A DNA stretch of 64,000 bases, from the NCBI RefSeq assembly GCF_003234655.2, contig NZ_CP126271.1, positions 3,648,530 to 3,712,529 of the forward strand, read 5' to 3'. How positions within the stretch are numbered: the stretch's first letter is position 1; every line of letters starts with the position of its first letter. The position numbers were made by a program, and so were the translations under genes. Shown here one piece after another: positions 1-9,026 of this stretch. A model generated the notes under the pieces. It was given only the letters and a program-made list of their open reading frames with translations. It was not told where the DNA came from and did no database searches. Origin of the DNA: Curtobacterium sp. MCLR17_007. GTDB taxonomy: Bacteria; Actinomycetota; Actinomycetes; Actinomycetales; Microbacteriaceae.

Positions 1-515
1 TCACCAGGTCGGGTGTGGGCGCTCCGGTACGCGAGGTCGCCGCCGCGGCCGGCGTCGGCGTCGGCACGCTGTACCGGCACTTCCCGACCCGGTCCGACCT
101 GGTCGTCGCGGTCTACCGGCACCAGATCCAGGCGCTGGCCGCAGCCGGCCCCGAGCTGCTGGAGTCCGCACCGACCCCGTTCGCCGCCGTGCTGCGGTGG
201 GTGCACGGGTTCGTGGACTTCCTCGGCACCAAGCACGGGCTCGCGCGGGTGTGGGAGGGCGACGCCGACGGGTTCACCGCGCTGCACGCCCTGTTCGTCG
301 ACGAACTCGTGCCCGTGCTCGGACGGCTGCTCGACGCCGCGCGGGCGTCGGACGAGGTGGTCGCGGCGGCGTCCGCGTACGAGGTGCTCCGCGCCGTGGG
401 GGACCTGGTGGCATGGAGCCCGCAGGACCCGGACTACGACGTGCGGCGCATGGTGACGCTGCTCGTCACGGGGTTGCGGCAGGAGCAGCCGGTGGTCGGG
501 GCAGACCCGTCCTGA
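1..515 (+). CDS. TetR/AcrR family regulator, 5' truncated by the window edge
   Basis: The reading frame is open from the first bases and carries the second half of a TetR helix-turn-helix, with VREVAAAAGVGVGTLYRHFP followed by TRSDLV, then about 130 residues of helical ligand-binding domain. The start codon and first helix lie left of the window; the GTG at 15 is an internal valine, not a credible start. TetR proteins of this type repress a neighbouring gene until a small ligand binds. The partner gene is probably left of the window because the next gene faces the other way. The ligand cannot be told from sequence. Confidence 0.85.
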   Translation, partial: TRSGVGAPVREVAAAAGVGVGTLYRHFPTRSDLVVAVYRHQIQALAAAGPELLESAPTPFAAVLRWVHGFVDFLGTKHGLARVWEGDADGFTALHALFVDELVPVLGRLLDAARASDEVVAAASAYEVLRAVGDLVAWSPQDPDYDVRRMVTLLVTGLRQEQPVVGADPS

Positions 516-539
516 CCCGCGGCGGACGCTTCCCCGACC

Positions 540-1397
540 TCAGGCGCCGGTGGTCACGCGGTCCGCGCGGTGGCGGGCACCGTCGTCGTCCTGCGTGCTG
601 AGGTACAGGCGGTGGCTGGTGATGATCATCGACAGCCACCCCGCCCCCGTGACCCACCCCACCGCGACGTCGGTGAACCAGTGCGCACCGAGCAGGACCC
701 GCGACAGGCCCACCGTCAGCGCGGTGCCGGCCGCCGTCCCGATCACGGCGACCTGCGGGCCGTCCCGCTCCTGTCGGAGAGCCATCAGGTAGGCGATCAC
801 GCCGAGGATCGTCGTCGCGTTCAGGGTGTGTCCGGACGGGAACGACGGGGACTTCTCGAAGGGCGGGATCGCATCGCGACGCCGCGGACGGTTGCGCTTG
901 ATCAGGTCCTTGCCGATCAGGGTCATCGCGAGCGAGCCGGCGCCCGCGGCGACGAGCAGGGTCGCCGGGCTCAGCCGACGGTCACGCACGGCGAAGCCCA
1001 CGGCGGCCCCGATCGTCAGGACCGGCATCGCGACCGGGCCGAAGGCGTGCGCGATCCCGGCGGCGGCACCGTCGACGGCGGGGGACCGCAGGCGCTTCGC
1101 CCGCGCGAGTGCCGGTCCGTCCAGGCTCTCGATCCCGTCACGGCCGGTCACACCGTCGTAGATGTACGCCGCGGCGGCCGTCGCGGCGACCGCGATCCCG
1201 CCGCCGACCGCCAGGGTCGTGACGAGGGCCCGTCGGGCGCCGACGCGTTGCGCCAGGCTCCGGTGCCGCTCGGCCAGGCGCTTGCCGGCGCGGGAGCGCC
1301 ACTCCGTGACGTCCCGCCGTCCGATCCGCCGGTCGTACCGCGTCGTGGCCGTCGGGGTCGAGTCCGAGGTCGGGGTCGAGGTGCCGGGGTCGGTCAT
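540..1397 (-). CDS. PAP2-family membrane phosphatase
   Basis: This 285-residue protein has the three phosphatase motifs of the type 2 phosphatidic acid phosphatase superfamily in order: KDLIKRNRP (163-171), FPSGH (186-190) and SRVLLGAHWFTD (232-243), with the catalytic histidines at 190 and 239. About six hydrophobic segments surround them (57-78, 120-137, 145-162, 194-208, 217-230, 245-260). It has a 50-residue charged, Thr/Ser-rich cytoplasmic N-terminus. Family members remove phosphate from lipid phosphates such as undecaprenyl pyrophosphate or phosphatidic acid at the membrane. It converges on the TetR fragment and diverges from the DUF1349 gene. Substrate is unknown. Confidence 0.88.
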   Translation of the reverse strand: MTDPGTSTPTSDSTPTATTRYDRRIGRRDVTEWRSRAGKRLAERHRSLAQRVGARRALVTTLAVGGGIAVAATAAAAYIYDGVTGRDGIESLDGPALARAKRLRSPAVDGAAAGIAHAFGPVAMPVLTIGAAVGFAVRDRRLSPATLLVAAGAGSLAMTLIGKDLIKRNRPRRRDAIPPFEKSPSFPSGHTLNATTILGVIAYLMALRQERDGPQVAVIGTAAGTALTVGLSRVLLGAHWFTDVAVGWVTGAGWLSMIITSHRLYLSTQDDDGARHRADRVTTGA

Positions 1398-1486
1398 GCG
1401 GCCAGTCTGACCCGCCCCGGTCGAGCACGGTCAGGAACGCGCTGCGGGTCCGTCCAGGTCGGCGAGCCGCCGGATACCGTCGACCC

Positions 1487-2074
1487 ATGACCGACATCGA
1501 CTGGACCACCGGCACCTGGACGAACGCTCCCACCCGAGTGGAGATCACCGACGACGGGATGCACGTCACCGCGGTCGAGGAGAGCGATGCCTGGCGCATC
1601 ACCTCCTACGGCTTCGTGCACGACACCGAGCACGCGCTGCTCACACCGTTCGAGCAGGACACGGCGATGGAGGTCGCGTTCCACCTGGACTTCTCCGCCC
1701 AGTTCGACCAGGCCGGCATCTTCGTCAAGGTCGACGAGACCACGTGGACCAAGGCCGGCGTCGAGCGCAGCGACGGGGCGGACAGCCTCGGCGCCGTGGT
1801 CACCCGCGATGTGTCGGACTGGTCCCTCGCGCCCGTTCCCGGGTGGCACGGGCGGCTCGTCACCGTCCGCGCCAGCCGCTCCGGCGACGCGTTGACCATC
1901 CGTGCCCGGGTCGACGACGAGCCCTCGCGTCTGGTGCGGGTCGCCCCCCTCGACCCCGACGCCGCGGTGTCCGCGGGGCCGATGTGCTGCGCGCCGTCGC
2001 GGGCCGACCTCACCGTGCACTTCACGGCCTGGCGGACCGGCCCCGCAGACGCGAGCCTGCACCCGGACGACTGA
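1487..2074 (+). CDS. DUF1349 family protein (concanavalin-like fold)
   Basis: The 195-residue cytoplasmic protein matches the DUF1349/YesU-like layout: an N-terminal W-rich strand, the central QFDQAGIFVKVDETTWTKAGVE block (around residues 65-87) and a later GWHGRLVTVRA strand. The family has a beta-jelly-roll fold similar to carbohydrate-binding lectins and glycosidases, but its biochemical role is not established. No signal peptide is present. It stands alone, divergent from the PAP2 gene, and ends 48 bases before the LuxR-type regulator. The ATG start fits the usual 190-200 residue length. Confidence 0.8.
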   Translation: MTDIDWTTGTWTNAPTRVEITDDGMHVTAVEESDAWRITSYGFVHDTEHALLTPFEQDTAMEVAFHLDFSAQFDQAGIFVKVDETTWTKAGVERSDGADSLGAVVTRDVSDWSLAPVPGWHGRLVTVRASRSGDALTIRARVDDEPSRLVRVAPLDPDAAVSAGPMCCAPSRADLTVHFTAWRTGPADASLHPDD

Positions 2075-2122
2075 CGCGACCGCGCACCGGCGTGCAGGCA
2101 GTGCCGCTGGCATACTGACGAC

Positions 2123-4855
2123 GTGACGATGGCGCAGCCCGTCATCGGGCGTGAGCGGGAGACGGCCGTCCTCCGGGATGCCGTCCGCGACGTCGCCGGC
2201 GGCGGATCCGCGTTCGTGGTGGACGGTGAAGCGGGCATCGGGAAGTCATCGCTCGTCGCCGCGGTCGTCGCGGACGCGAGCAGCCACGGTCTCCGGGTCC
2301 TCACGACCACCGGCACCCTGGCCGAGTCCGCCGAGCCGTACACCGCGCTCCACCTGCTCCTGTACCCGCTCCGCGACGGCATCGGGGACCTCCCGGCACC
2401 GCAGCGGCAGGCGTTGGAGGTGGTGTTCGGGCGCACGTCGGGCGACCAGCCCTCGCCGCTGCTCGCGGGACTCGCAGCCCTCACGTTGCTCTCCGACGCT
2501 GCCGCCGCTCATCCGCTCCTGGTCGTCGCCGAGGACCTGCACTGGGTCGACGCGCCCTCCGAGTGGGCACTCCGGATGCTGGCCCGTCGCGTCGGTGAGG
2601 ACCCGGTCGTCATGGTCATGACCACGCGGGACACCGCAACTGCGCAGGACCCCGGTCTCCGACGTCTGCACCTCGCCCCGCTCGATGATTCGGCTGCCGA
2701 CGAACTGCTCGAAACCGTGCCGGGAGCGCCGCGGGGGCCGGCGCGACGCGACCTCGTACTCCGAGCCGAGGGCAACCCGCTGGCGCTGCACGAACTCGGC
2801 CGGTCGGCATCCGGGGGACGGCCCCGAGAGCGCCCGGTCGTCGGTCGGGTCGAGCAGGAGTTCGCCGATCGGTACGCGGAGCTGGACCAGACCGTCCGGT
2901 TGGCGATCCTCGCCGTGGCACTGTCTGGCGGGACCAGCGCAGAGGAGGCGGCCCGGGTCGCCGCACGGGCCATCGGGCGGTTCCCGACGCCGACGTGGAC
3001 CGAGCAGGCCTCGGCATCGTCGCTGCTCGAGTGGGCCGCGCCACGCGGGATCCGCTTCCGGCACCCGCTCGTGCAGTCAGCAGTCCTGTCGGCGTCGTCA
3101 CCGACGGAGCGGACCGCGGTCCTGCGGTCCCTCGTGCTCGAACACGAGGACGACCCGGCGCGCACGGTCTGGTGGCGCGCCGAGCTCGCCACCGGTCACG
3201 ACGATCCCCTGGCCGAGGAGATCACCGCGCTCGGCGTCGGACGGACGGCGATGTCCGACCCCCTCGTCGCGAGCCGGGCGTACGAACGAGCGGCCGAGCT
3301 CTCGTCGGACGTCGCCGCGCGGGTCGAGCGGCGCATCGTCGCGGCCGAGCTCGCGGGGCTGTCCGGCCGGGTGTCGGAAGCGGCGCTCCTCGTGCAGCGA
3401 GCGCGCGAGGAGGCCCCGGACCCGCTGCTCGCGGCGCGCGCGGCCTGGGTCGCCGAGACCCTGCCGACCGGCCGGACGGGGCTCGCCCTGGGCGACCTCG
3501 GCCCGGCTCTCCACGCCGTGTCCGCGATGCAGGCAGCTGGCGGGGTCGAACACGCCACCGCCGCGTTGCTGCACCTGGCCGCGATCGCCTGGGACCACAC
3601 CACCGAGGCGGACCCCGGCGACCCCATGCTCGTCGTCGTCGAGGCCCTCGGGCTCCCGGACGACGACCCGCGGTCGATCCTGCTGGCGGCCCGGACCGAG
3701 CCGGTGGCCCGGGGCGACCAGGTCATGGAACGTGCACTCGCCGCGGCACCGCACGCCGACGACGAGGAGTCCGCCTGGCTGCTCGGCTACGCCCTCAACC
3801 TGGTCGGGGAGATCGAGACCGCCCGTGTCCTGCTCGACCGAGCCCTCGCGAGCATGCAGGCACGCGGGGAACTGCGGACGTTCCCCCAGGCGCTCATGGG
3901 GACCTCCTTCACCACCTCGCTCGCCGGGGACGTCGCACGGGCGCGCGCCCTCGCGGGACAGGCCGTGGCGCTCGGCGGTGACCTGGGCGATCCGGGCTTC
4001 TCCGCTGCGGCGCGGTGCGCGCTCGCCTGGTTCGACGCACTCGACGGGGAACTGCCCGACCTCGAGCGGATCACCGGTGGGACCGAGGCGGGCGCGCAGG
4101 TGCTCCGCTCCAGCGCCATGCGCGCGACGGTCCTCGGCGCCGAGGGGGCGGCGCACCTGGTCTCCGGTCGGGCGACGGAGGCCCTGGAGCGCCTCCGGTG
4201 TCTGCTCGACCCGGACCACGACGCCCACAACCCGTCGTTCGCGGTGCTGACCTCCCACGACTTCGTCGACGCCGCACTGGAGTCGGGCAACCGGGCGGAC
4301 GCCGAGCAGCGGTTGGCCGACCTCGAGGGGCTCCACGCGCGCTGGCACACGCCCATGGTGCGGACGGCGGTCGACTACGCCCGGCTCGCACTCATCGCCG
4401 ACGACGAACTCGAGTCGGCATGGGCGACCCTGCAGCACGAACGCTGGCCGATGCCCTACCTGCAGGCCCGCGCGCTCCTCCGACTCGGGCGCCGCCTGCG
4501 TCGGGCCGGCCGGAACGACGTCGCCCGCGCCGCACTCCACGCCGCCCAGGAACGGTTCCGGGCGATGCCCGCGCCGGCATGGGAGGAGCACACGCGCGAC
4601 GCCCTCCGGGCCGCCGGGGAGCGCCTGCCGACGGCCCGGCGCCGCAGCGTCGAGCTGCTGACCCCGCAGGAGTTCCGCGTCTGCACGCTCGCGGCGCGGG
4701 GCATGAGCAACCGGGCCATCGGCGAGCACCTCTTCGTCTCGCCCCGGACGGTGGGTGCGCACCTCTACGCCGCGTTCCAGAAGCTCGGGATCTCGACCCG
4801 GCAGCAGCTGCCGGCAGTCCTCGCGACCGACGGCGGGCAGGCGGCGGACGACTAG
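2123..4855 (+). CDS. LuxR-family ATPase transcriptional regulator (LAL type)
   Basis: A 910-residue regulator with an N-terminal AAA/STAND ATPase domain and a C-terminal LuxR DNA-binding domain. The Walker A motif is GEAGIGKSS (35-43) and Walker B is LLVVAEDLHWVD (132-143). The middle 500 residues are helical and alanine-rich, compatible with TPR-like repeats. The last 60 residues hold the LuxR helix-turn-helix (LTPQEFRVCTLAARGMSNRA onward). Proteins of this size activate pathways after binding a ligand and ATP. The GTG start is at 2123, with an ATG two codons later. Two alpha/beta hydrolase genes follow on the same strand 135 bases downstream and are plausible targets, which is inference from position only. 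Confidence 0.9.
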   Translation: MTMAQPVIGRERETAVLRDAVRDVAGGGSAFVVDGEAGIGKSSLVAAVVADASSHGLRVLTTTGTLAESAEPYTALHLLLYPLRDGIGDLPAPQRQALEVVFGRTSGDQPSPLLAGLAALTLLSDAAAAHPLLVVAEDLHWVDAPSEWALRMLARRVGEDPVVMVMTTRDTATAQDPGLRRLHLAPLDDSAADELLETVPGAPRGPARRDLVLRAEGNPLALHELGRSASGGRPRERPVVGRVEQEFADRYAELDQTVRLAILAVALSGGTSAEEAARVAARAIGRFPTPTWTEQASASSLLEWAAPRGIRFRHPLVQSAVLSASSPTERTAVLRSLVLEHEDDPARTVWWRAELATGHDDPLAEEITALGVGRTAMSDPLVASRAYERAAELSSDVAARVERRIVAAELAGLSGRVSEAALLVQRAREEAPDPLLAARAAWVAETLPTGRTGLALGDLGPALHAVSAMQAAGGVEHATAALLHLAAIAWDHTTEADPGDPMLVVVEALGLPDDDPRSILLAARTEPVARGDQVMERALAAAPHADDEESAWLLGYALNLVGEIETARVLLDRALASMQARGELRTFPQALMGTSFTTSLAGDVARARALAGQAVALGGDLGDPGFSAAARCALAWFDALDGELPDLERITGGTEAGAQVLRSSAMRATVLGAEGAAHLVSGRATEALERLRCLLDPDHDAHNPSFAVLTSHDFVDAALESGNRADAEQRLADLEGLHARWHTPMVRTAVDYARLALIADDELESAWATLQHERWPMPYLQARALLRLGRRLRRAGRNDVARAALHAAQERFRAMPAPAWEEHTRDALRAAGERLPTARRRSVELLTPQEFRVCTLAARGMSNRAIGEHLFVSPRTVGAHLYAAFQKLGISTRQQLPAVLATDGGQAADD

Positions 4856-4990
4856 GTCATCCGGCGGCAGATCTCGGTCACCACGACCGATGTGCACCGG
4901 TGGTGCCGGTCCGTACCGTCACGAGCGGACCGACACCCACCCACCGACGCAGGTTCGGGCCACCGGCTCCGGACCAGAAAGGACCGCGCC

Positions 4991-5707
4991 ATGCCCGGAT
5001 CCCCCACCATCGTCCTCGTCCACGGGGCGTTCGCCGACGCCTCCAGCTGGGCTCCCGTCACGAGGCTCCTGCTCGACCAGGGCCACCAGGTCCTCGTCCC
5101 GCCGGTGTTCAACCGCAGCCTGTCCGGCGACGCGGCGTACATCCGGTCGTTCGTCGAGCAGATCGACGGACCGGTCCTGCTCGCCGGGCACTCCTACGGA
5201 GGTGCGATCCTCACGGTCGCCGGCGTCGCGGAGAACGTCGTCGGCCTGGTGTTCGTCGCCGCGTACGCACTCGAAGAGGGTGAGAGCCTCGGTGCGCTCC
5301 AGGGCGGCTTCCCCGACAGCGACCTCGCCGGGGCCCTCGTGTACTCGCCGTACCCGGTCGACGGCGCCGAACCCGGCACGGACGTCTCCGTTGCCGTCGA
5401 CCGCTTCCCGGCGGTCTTCGCGGGCGGCCTCGACCCGGCGCGCGCGGAGGTCCTCGCGGTCTCGCAGCGTCCGCTGTCCGCGGTCGCGTTCGGCGAGCCG
5501 GCCTCCGCGGCAGCGTGGAAGACGAAGCCGTCCTGGGGCATCGTCTCGAGCGCCGACCACACCATCAACCCGGACGTCGAGCGCTTCGGCTACCAGCGGG
5601 CCGGGGTCCGCAGGGTCGTCGAGCTCGATGCGCCGCACCTGGTGATGCAGACCCACCCCGCCGAGGTCGCAGCGGTCATCACCGACGCGATCACCGAACT
5701 CGGCTGA
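4991..5707 (+). CDS. Alpha/beta-fold hydrolase
   Basis: This 238-residue protein has the alpha/beta hydrolase layout: an oxyanion HGAF near residue 11, the nucleophile elbow GHSYGG with Ser68, an acid in SSADHTIN, and a C-terminal His in DAPHLVMQTHP. It resembles small esterases of the EstC/salicylate-esterase type. The frame stays open upstream to 4892, but the ATG at 4991 starts the conserved PTIVLVHG strand and is preceded by an AGAAAGGA-like ribosome site, so I chose it. It precedes the haloperoxidase-like gene by 46 bases and they are likely cotranscribed. No signal peptide; cytoplasmic. Substrate unknown. Confidence 0.87.
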   Translation: MPGSPTIVLVHGAFADASSWAPVTRLLLDQGHQVLVPPVFNRSLSGDAAYIRSFVEQIDGPVLLAGHSYGGAILTVAGVAENVVGLVFVAAYALEEGESLGALQGGFPDSDLAGALVYSPYPVDGAEPGTDVSVAVDRFPAVFAGGLDPARAEVLAVSQRPLSAVAFGEPASAAAWKTKPSWGIVSSADHTINPDVERFGYQRAGVRRVVELDAPHLVMQTHPAEVAAVITDAITELG

Positions 5708-5753
5708 CCCACCACACCGATCCAGACCCGACGACCATCCAGAGGAGAACGAC

Positions 5754-6590
5754 ATGGGATTCGTGACCACCGACGACGGTGCAGAGATCTACTTCAAGGA
5801 CTGGGGCAGCCCCGACGCCCAGCCGATCGTGTTCCACCACGGGTGGCCGCTGTCGTCCGACGACTGGGACGCGCAGATGCTGTACTTCCTGGCCGAGGGG
5901 TTCCGCGTGGTCGCCTCGGACCGACGGGGCCACGGGCGCTCGTCGCAGATCGGCACCGGGCACGACATGGACCACTACGCCAGCGACGTCTCGGCCGTCG
6001 TCGAGCACCTCGACCTGCACGACGCCGTCCACGTCGGCCACTCGACCGGCGGTGGCCAGGTCGCCCGCTACGTCGCCCGGTACGGCCAGCCGCAGGGCCG
6101 GGTCGCCAAGGCCGTCCTCGTGTCCGCCGTCCCGCCGCTCATGGTCAAGACCGAGGCCAACCCCGAGGGCACCGACATCTCGGTGTTCGACGGCTTCCGA
6201 CAGGCGCTGGCTGCGAACCGCGCCGAGTTCTTCCAGGCGGTGGCCTCCGGCCCGTTCTACGGCTTCAACCGTCCGGGCGCGACGACGTCGCAGCCGGTGG
6301 TCGACAACTGGTGGCGACAGGGCATGACGGGCAGCGCACTCGCGCACTACGAGGGCATCAAGGCGTTCTCGGAGACGGACCAGACCGAGGACCTGCAGGC
6401 CATCACCGTGCCCGTCCTGGTCCTGCAGGGCGACGACGACCAGGTGGTGCCGTACAAGGACGCCTCCCTGAAGCAGGCGGAACTCCTCAGCGACGCGACG
6501 CTCAAGGTCTACGAGGGCTACCCGCACGGCATGCTGACGACGCACGCCGACGTCATCAACCCCGACATCCTGGCGTTCATCCGCGGCTGA
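5754..6590 (+). CDS. Cofactor-free haloperoxidase-like alpha/beta hydrolase
   Basis: The 278-residue protein matches the non-haem chloroperoxidase/perhydrolase group: HHGWPLSSDDWD at the N-terminus, RRGHGRSSQ, the nucleophile elbow VGHSTGGG with Ser97, the acid in QGDDDQVVPY and the histidine in EGYPHGML. These enzymes hydrolyse esters and form peracids from short acids plus hydrogen peroxide. A strong ribosome site (AGAGGAGAACGAC) precedes the ATG. It is the second gene of a two-gene unit and is closed by a long stem-loop at 6620-6677. Length is normal for the family. Confidence 0.9.
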   Translation: MGFVTTDDGAEIYFKDWGSPDAQPIVFHHGWPLSSDDWDAQMLYFLAEGFRVVASDRRGHGRSSQIGTGHDMDHYASDVSAVVEHLDLHDAVHVGHSTGGGQVARYVARYGQPQGRVAKAVLVSAVPPLMVKTEANPEGTDISVFDGFRQALAANRAEFFQAVASGPFYGFNRPGATTSQPVVDNWWRQGMTGSALAHYEGIKAFSETDQTEDLQAITVPVLVLQGDDDQVVPYKDASLKQAELLSDATLKVYEGYPHGMLTTHADVINPDILAFIRG

Positions 6591-6619
6591 CGTGGACGAC
6601 GCTGCGTCCGCAGCGGACC

Positions 6620-6677
6620 GGACTGGAGGCCCGGTGCGGGTGAGCTGACCGGCTCACCGGCACCGGGCCTCCAGTCC
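6620..6677 (+). terminator. Long stem-loop terminator after the haloperoxidase gene
   Basis: An 18-base arm at 6620-6637 is exactly complementary to 6660-6677, and an inner GGTGAGC/GCTCACC pair extends the stem. There is no T tract, as is usual for this kind of genome. It lies 30 bases after the haloperoxidase stop codon. The GGAGGCCCGGT core recurs in the terminator at 7669-7718. Confidence 0.8.
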
Positions 6678-6747
6678 GTCCGGCTGCGACCAACGGGTGT
6701 CCTGGCAGAGCATCCCTCGTTCCCACCTCGACTCGTAGGGTCGGCTC

Positions 6748-7644
6748 ATGACCACGAACCGCGACGACGTCAAGGACTTCCTCGTCAGCCGCCGTGCCCG
6801 GGTGCGTCCGGAACACGTCGGCCTGCCGGCGGGGCCGAACCGTCGGGTCGCCGGGCTGCGCCGCGGCGAGGTCGCGGTGCTCGCCGACGTCAGCGTGGAG
6901 TACTACTCCCGACTCGAGCGCGGCAACCTCTCCGGGGTCTCCGACAGCGTGCTGCACGCCGTCGCGGACGCGCTGCTGCTCGACGACGCCGAACGCGACC
7001 ACCTGTTCGACCTCGCCCGCGCCGCGAACGCCTCCCCGGTGCGCGGCCTCCGACGCTCCAGCACGCCGAAGACACTCCGTATCGGCCTGCAGTACGCTCT
7101 CGATGCCTTCACGGGCGGACCGGCGTTCATCCGGAACGACCGACTCGACATCCTGGGAGCGAACGCGCTGGGGCGGGCCCTGTACGCCGACCTCTTCCGC
7201 AGGGCGGCACGCCCGAACCTGGCCCGCGCCGCGTTCCTCGACCGCGACTGGGCCGACGCGTTCTACCCGAACTGGGACCTCGCTGCGGACCAGAGCGTCG
7301 CGATCCTCCGCGCCGCCGCCGGCCACGACCCCCACGACCGGGACCTGCAGGACCTGATCGGCGAGCTCTCGACGCTGAGCCCGGAGTTCCGGGCGAAGTG
7401 GGGCGCGCACGACGTCCGCCGGCACGCCACCGGGGAGAAGCACTTCGTGCACCCGGTCGTCGGTGCGCTCGACCTGTTCTTCGAGGGCTCGCGGCTGATG
7501 AGCGACCCGAGCCTGAGCTTCCTCGTGTACACGGCGGAGCCCGGCTCGCCGACCGCCGACGCGCTCCGGCTGCTCGGGTCCCTGGACGCCACCGACCGGC
7601 TGGCGGCCGAAGCCGACGACAGCAGGGCGCACGCGGACACGTGA
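6748..7644 (+). CDS. XRE-family regulator with MmyB-like ligand domain
   Basis: This 298-residue protein has an N-terminal Xre helix-turn-helix (residues about 8-75, with LRRGEVAVLADVSVEYYSRL and RGNLSGVSDSVL) and a C-terminal MmyB-like domain of about 190 residues. The MmyB domain is related to PAS folds and binds a lipophilic ligand in the one structure known. Such regulators usually control a neighbouring oxidoreductase gene. Here the neighbours are the hydrolase pair upstream and the frameshifted FAD monooxygenase that converges from the right. A second copy of the family lies at 19225-20067. Confidence 0.9.
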   Translation: MTTNRDDVKDFLVSRRARVRPEHVGLPAGPNRRVAGLRRGEVAVLADVSVEYYSRLERGNLSGVSDSVLHAVADALLLDDAERDHLFDLARAANASPVRGLRRSSTPKTLRIGLQYALDAFTGGPAFIRNDRLDILGANALGRALYADLFRRAARPNLARAAFLDRDWADAFYPNWDLAADQSVAILRAAAGHDPHDRDLQDLIGELSTLSPEFRAKWGAHDVRRHATGEKHFVHPVVGALDLFFEGSRLMSDPSLSFLVYTAEPGSPTADALRLLGSLDATDRLAAEADDSRAHADT

Positions 7645-7668
7645 TCCCGGGCCGCGGTCGCGACGACC

Positions 7669-7718
7669 TGTCGGACGGGAGGCCCGGTACCAGCTGGCAC
7701 CGGACCTCCCGTCCGACA
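7669..7718. terminator. Bidirectional stem-loop terminator between convergent genes
   Basis: Arms of 20 bases at 7669-7688 and 7699-7718 are complementary with one mismatch, around a 10-base loop. It sits between the stop of the Xre-family gene (7644) and the stop of the FAD monooxygenase (7748), so it can end transcription from both sides. Confidence 0.8.
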
Positions 7719-7747
7719 CATGGTCTGGACCCGCGTCGCGGCTCGTG

Positions 7748-8916
7748 TCAGACCGCCGGCATCCCCCCGAGCAGTTGCGCGTTGCGCGCCGCGATCGCCT
7801 CGGCGGTGTCCGGGAAGATCATCGGCAGCCCGAACTGCTCGGTCTCCTTCTGGATCTTCTCGGCGGTCGGTCGGAACGCGCGCTCGTACTCTGCGAAGGC
7901 GCGTTCGATGTCACCGTCGGTGGCGAGGAACGCGTCGTACAGGGCCGTCGCGCCCAGGATCGCGACCGACCCGCCCATCCCGGCCGCCGGAGACGGGCAG
8001 TACGCCGCGTCGCCGACGAGCGCGACCCGGCCGGAGGACCACCGCGGCAGCCGGTTCTGGCTGAGCTTGTCGAAGTAGAAGTTGTCGGCGGTGAGCGCCG
8101 GCTCGACCAGCCCGGTGAAGGGCTTGCCCGCGTCGGCGAACCGCTCGCGGATGATCTGCTTCTGCTGGTCGACGTCGTGGTGGTCGTACCGGATCTCGTG
8201 GTCGGCGTGGAACACGAAGACGACGCGGTGGTGTCCTCGTAGGAGTTGAGCAGCAGCGTCCGTCCCGGGGTGTTCTGGATCCGTGAGGTCCACGGCGGGA
8301 TCACCGTGCCGTCAACGATCGTGACGGACGTGTAGTGGTGCAGGAAGTGGCTGTGGTCCGCCTCGGGCCCGAACCGGAGTCGACGCACGCCGGAGTGGTT
8401 GCCGTCGCAACCGAGCACCATCGTGAAGTCCCGCGTCGCTCCGGTACGGAAGGCCGCGCGGACGCCGCCGGGGACGTCGGTGAGTTCGGTGATCGCGTCG
8501 TCGAAGACCACCTCGACGGTGCCCTCGGCCTCGGCCCACAGCACGGCGAGCAGGTCGTCGCGGTGGACCTCGACGTCGTCGTACCGGTGTACCTCGTAGT
8601 CGTCGATGACGAGCGTCCCGCTCGTGTCCTCCGGTTCCATTGCGGCGATCGGTGTGCCGTCGACGTCCGCGAACTCGGTCCGACGCGGTGGGAGCGCCCT
8701 GGCCCGGACGGCGGGGAGCACCCCCATGCGGTCGAAGATCGTCATCGCGTCGTTCCGCAGGTCAACCGGCGTGCCGCCCTTGCGCAGTCCGGGGGCGTTC
8801 TCGACGACGGTGACCCGGTAGCCCAGGCGCTGCATCCAGATCGCCGTCGTGAGGCCGGCGAAGCTCGCTCCGGAGACGAGCACCGTCCCAGGCTGGTCGT
8901 TCGTGGTGGTGTCCAT
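7748..8916 (-). pseudogene. FAD-dependent monooxygenase with one frameshift
   Basis: Two frames together spell one flavin monooxygenase of about 390 residues. The first frame starts at ATG 8916 with the FAD dinucleotide region (GTVLVSGASFAGLTTAIWMQ) and runs through VLGCDGNHSGVRRL to LLNSYEDTT. The second frame continues without loss at VVFVFHADHEIRYD, and holds the second FAD motif GRVALVGDAAYCPSPAAGMG. Inserting one base near 8227 restores one frame. The family (TetX/PHBH-like, NAD(P)H-dependent) hydroxylates aromatic or polyketide substrates. The gene diverges from a TetR gene across an operator. The shift could be a real inactivating deletion or a sequencing error; the intact codon use on both sides suggests it is recent. 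Confidence 0.85.
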
Positions 8917-8951
8917 GCCGTGCTCGCTTCCCACCCGGTCATCGGGTGATT

Positions 8952-9007
8952 CTTGTAGTGACTCCAACTTGCTGGACGGTACCACGGAAAGTTGGAGTGA
9001 CCACAAG
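8952..9007. promoter_or_regulatory. Inverted-repeat operator in the divergent monooxygenase/TetR promoter
   Basis: CTTGTAGTGACTCCAACTT at 8952-8970 is mirrored by AAGTTGGAGTGACCACAAG at 8989-9007, with 17 of 19 positions complementary and an 18-base spacer. It lies between the divergent starts at 8916 and 9027, which is the usual place for a TetR autoregulatory operator. I infer that the protein from 9027 binds it. Confidence 0.75.
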
Positions 9008-9026
9008 TTCGTGCGAGGATCGTCCC

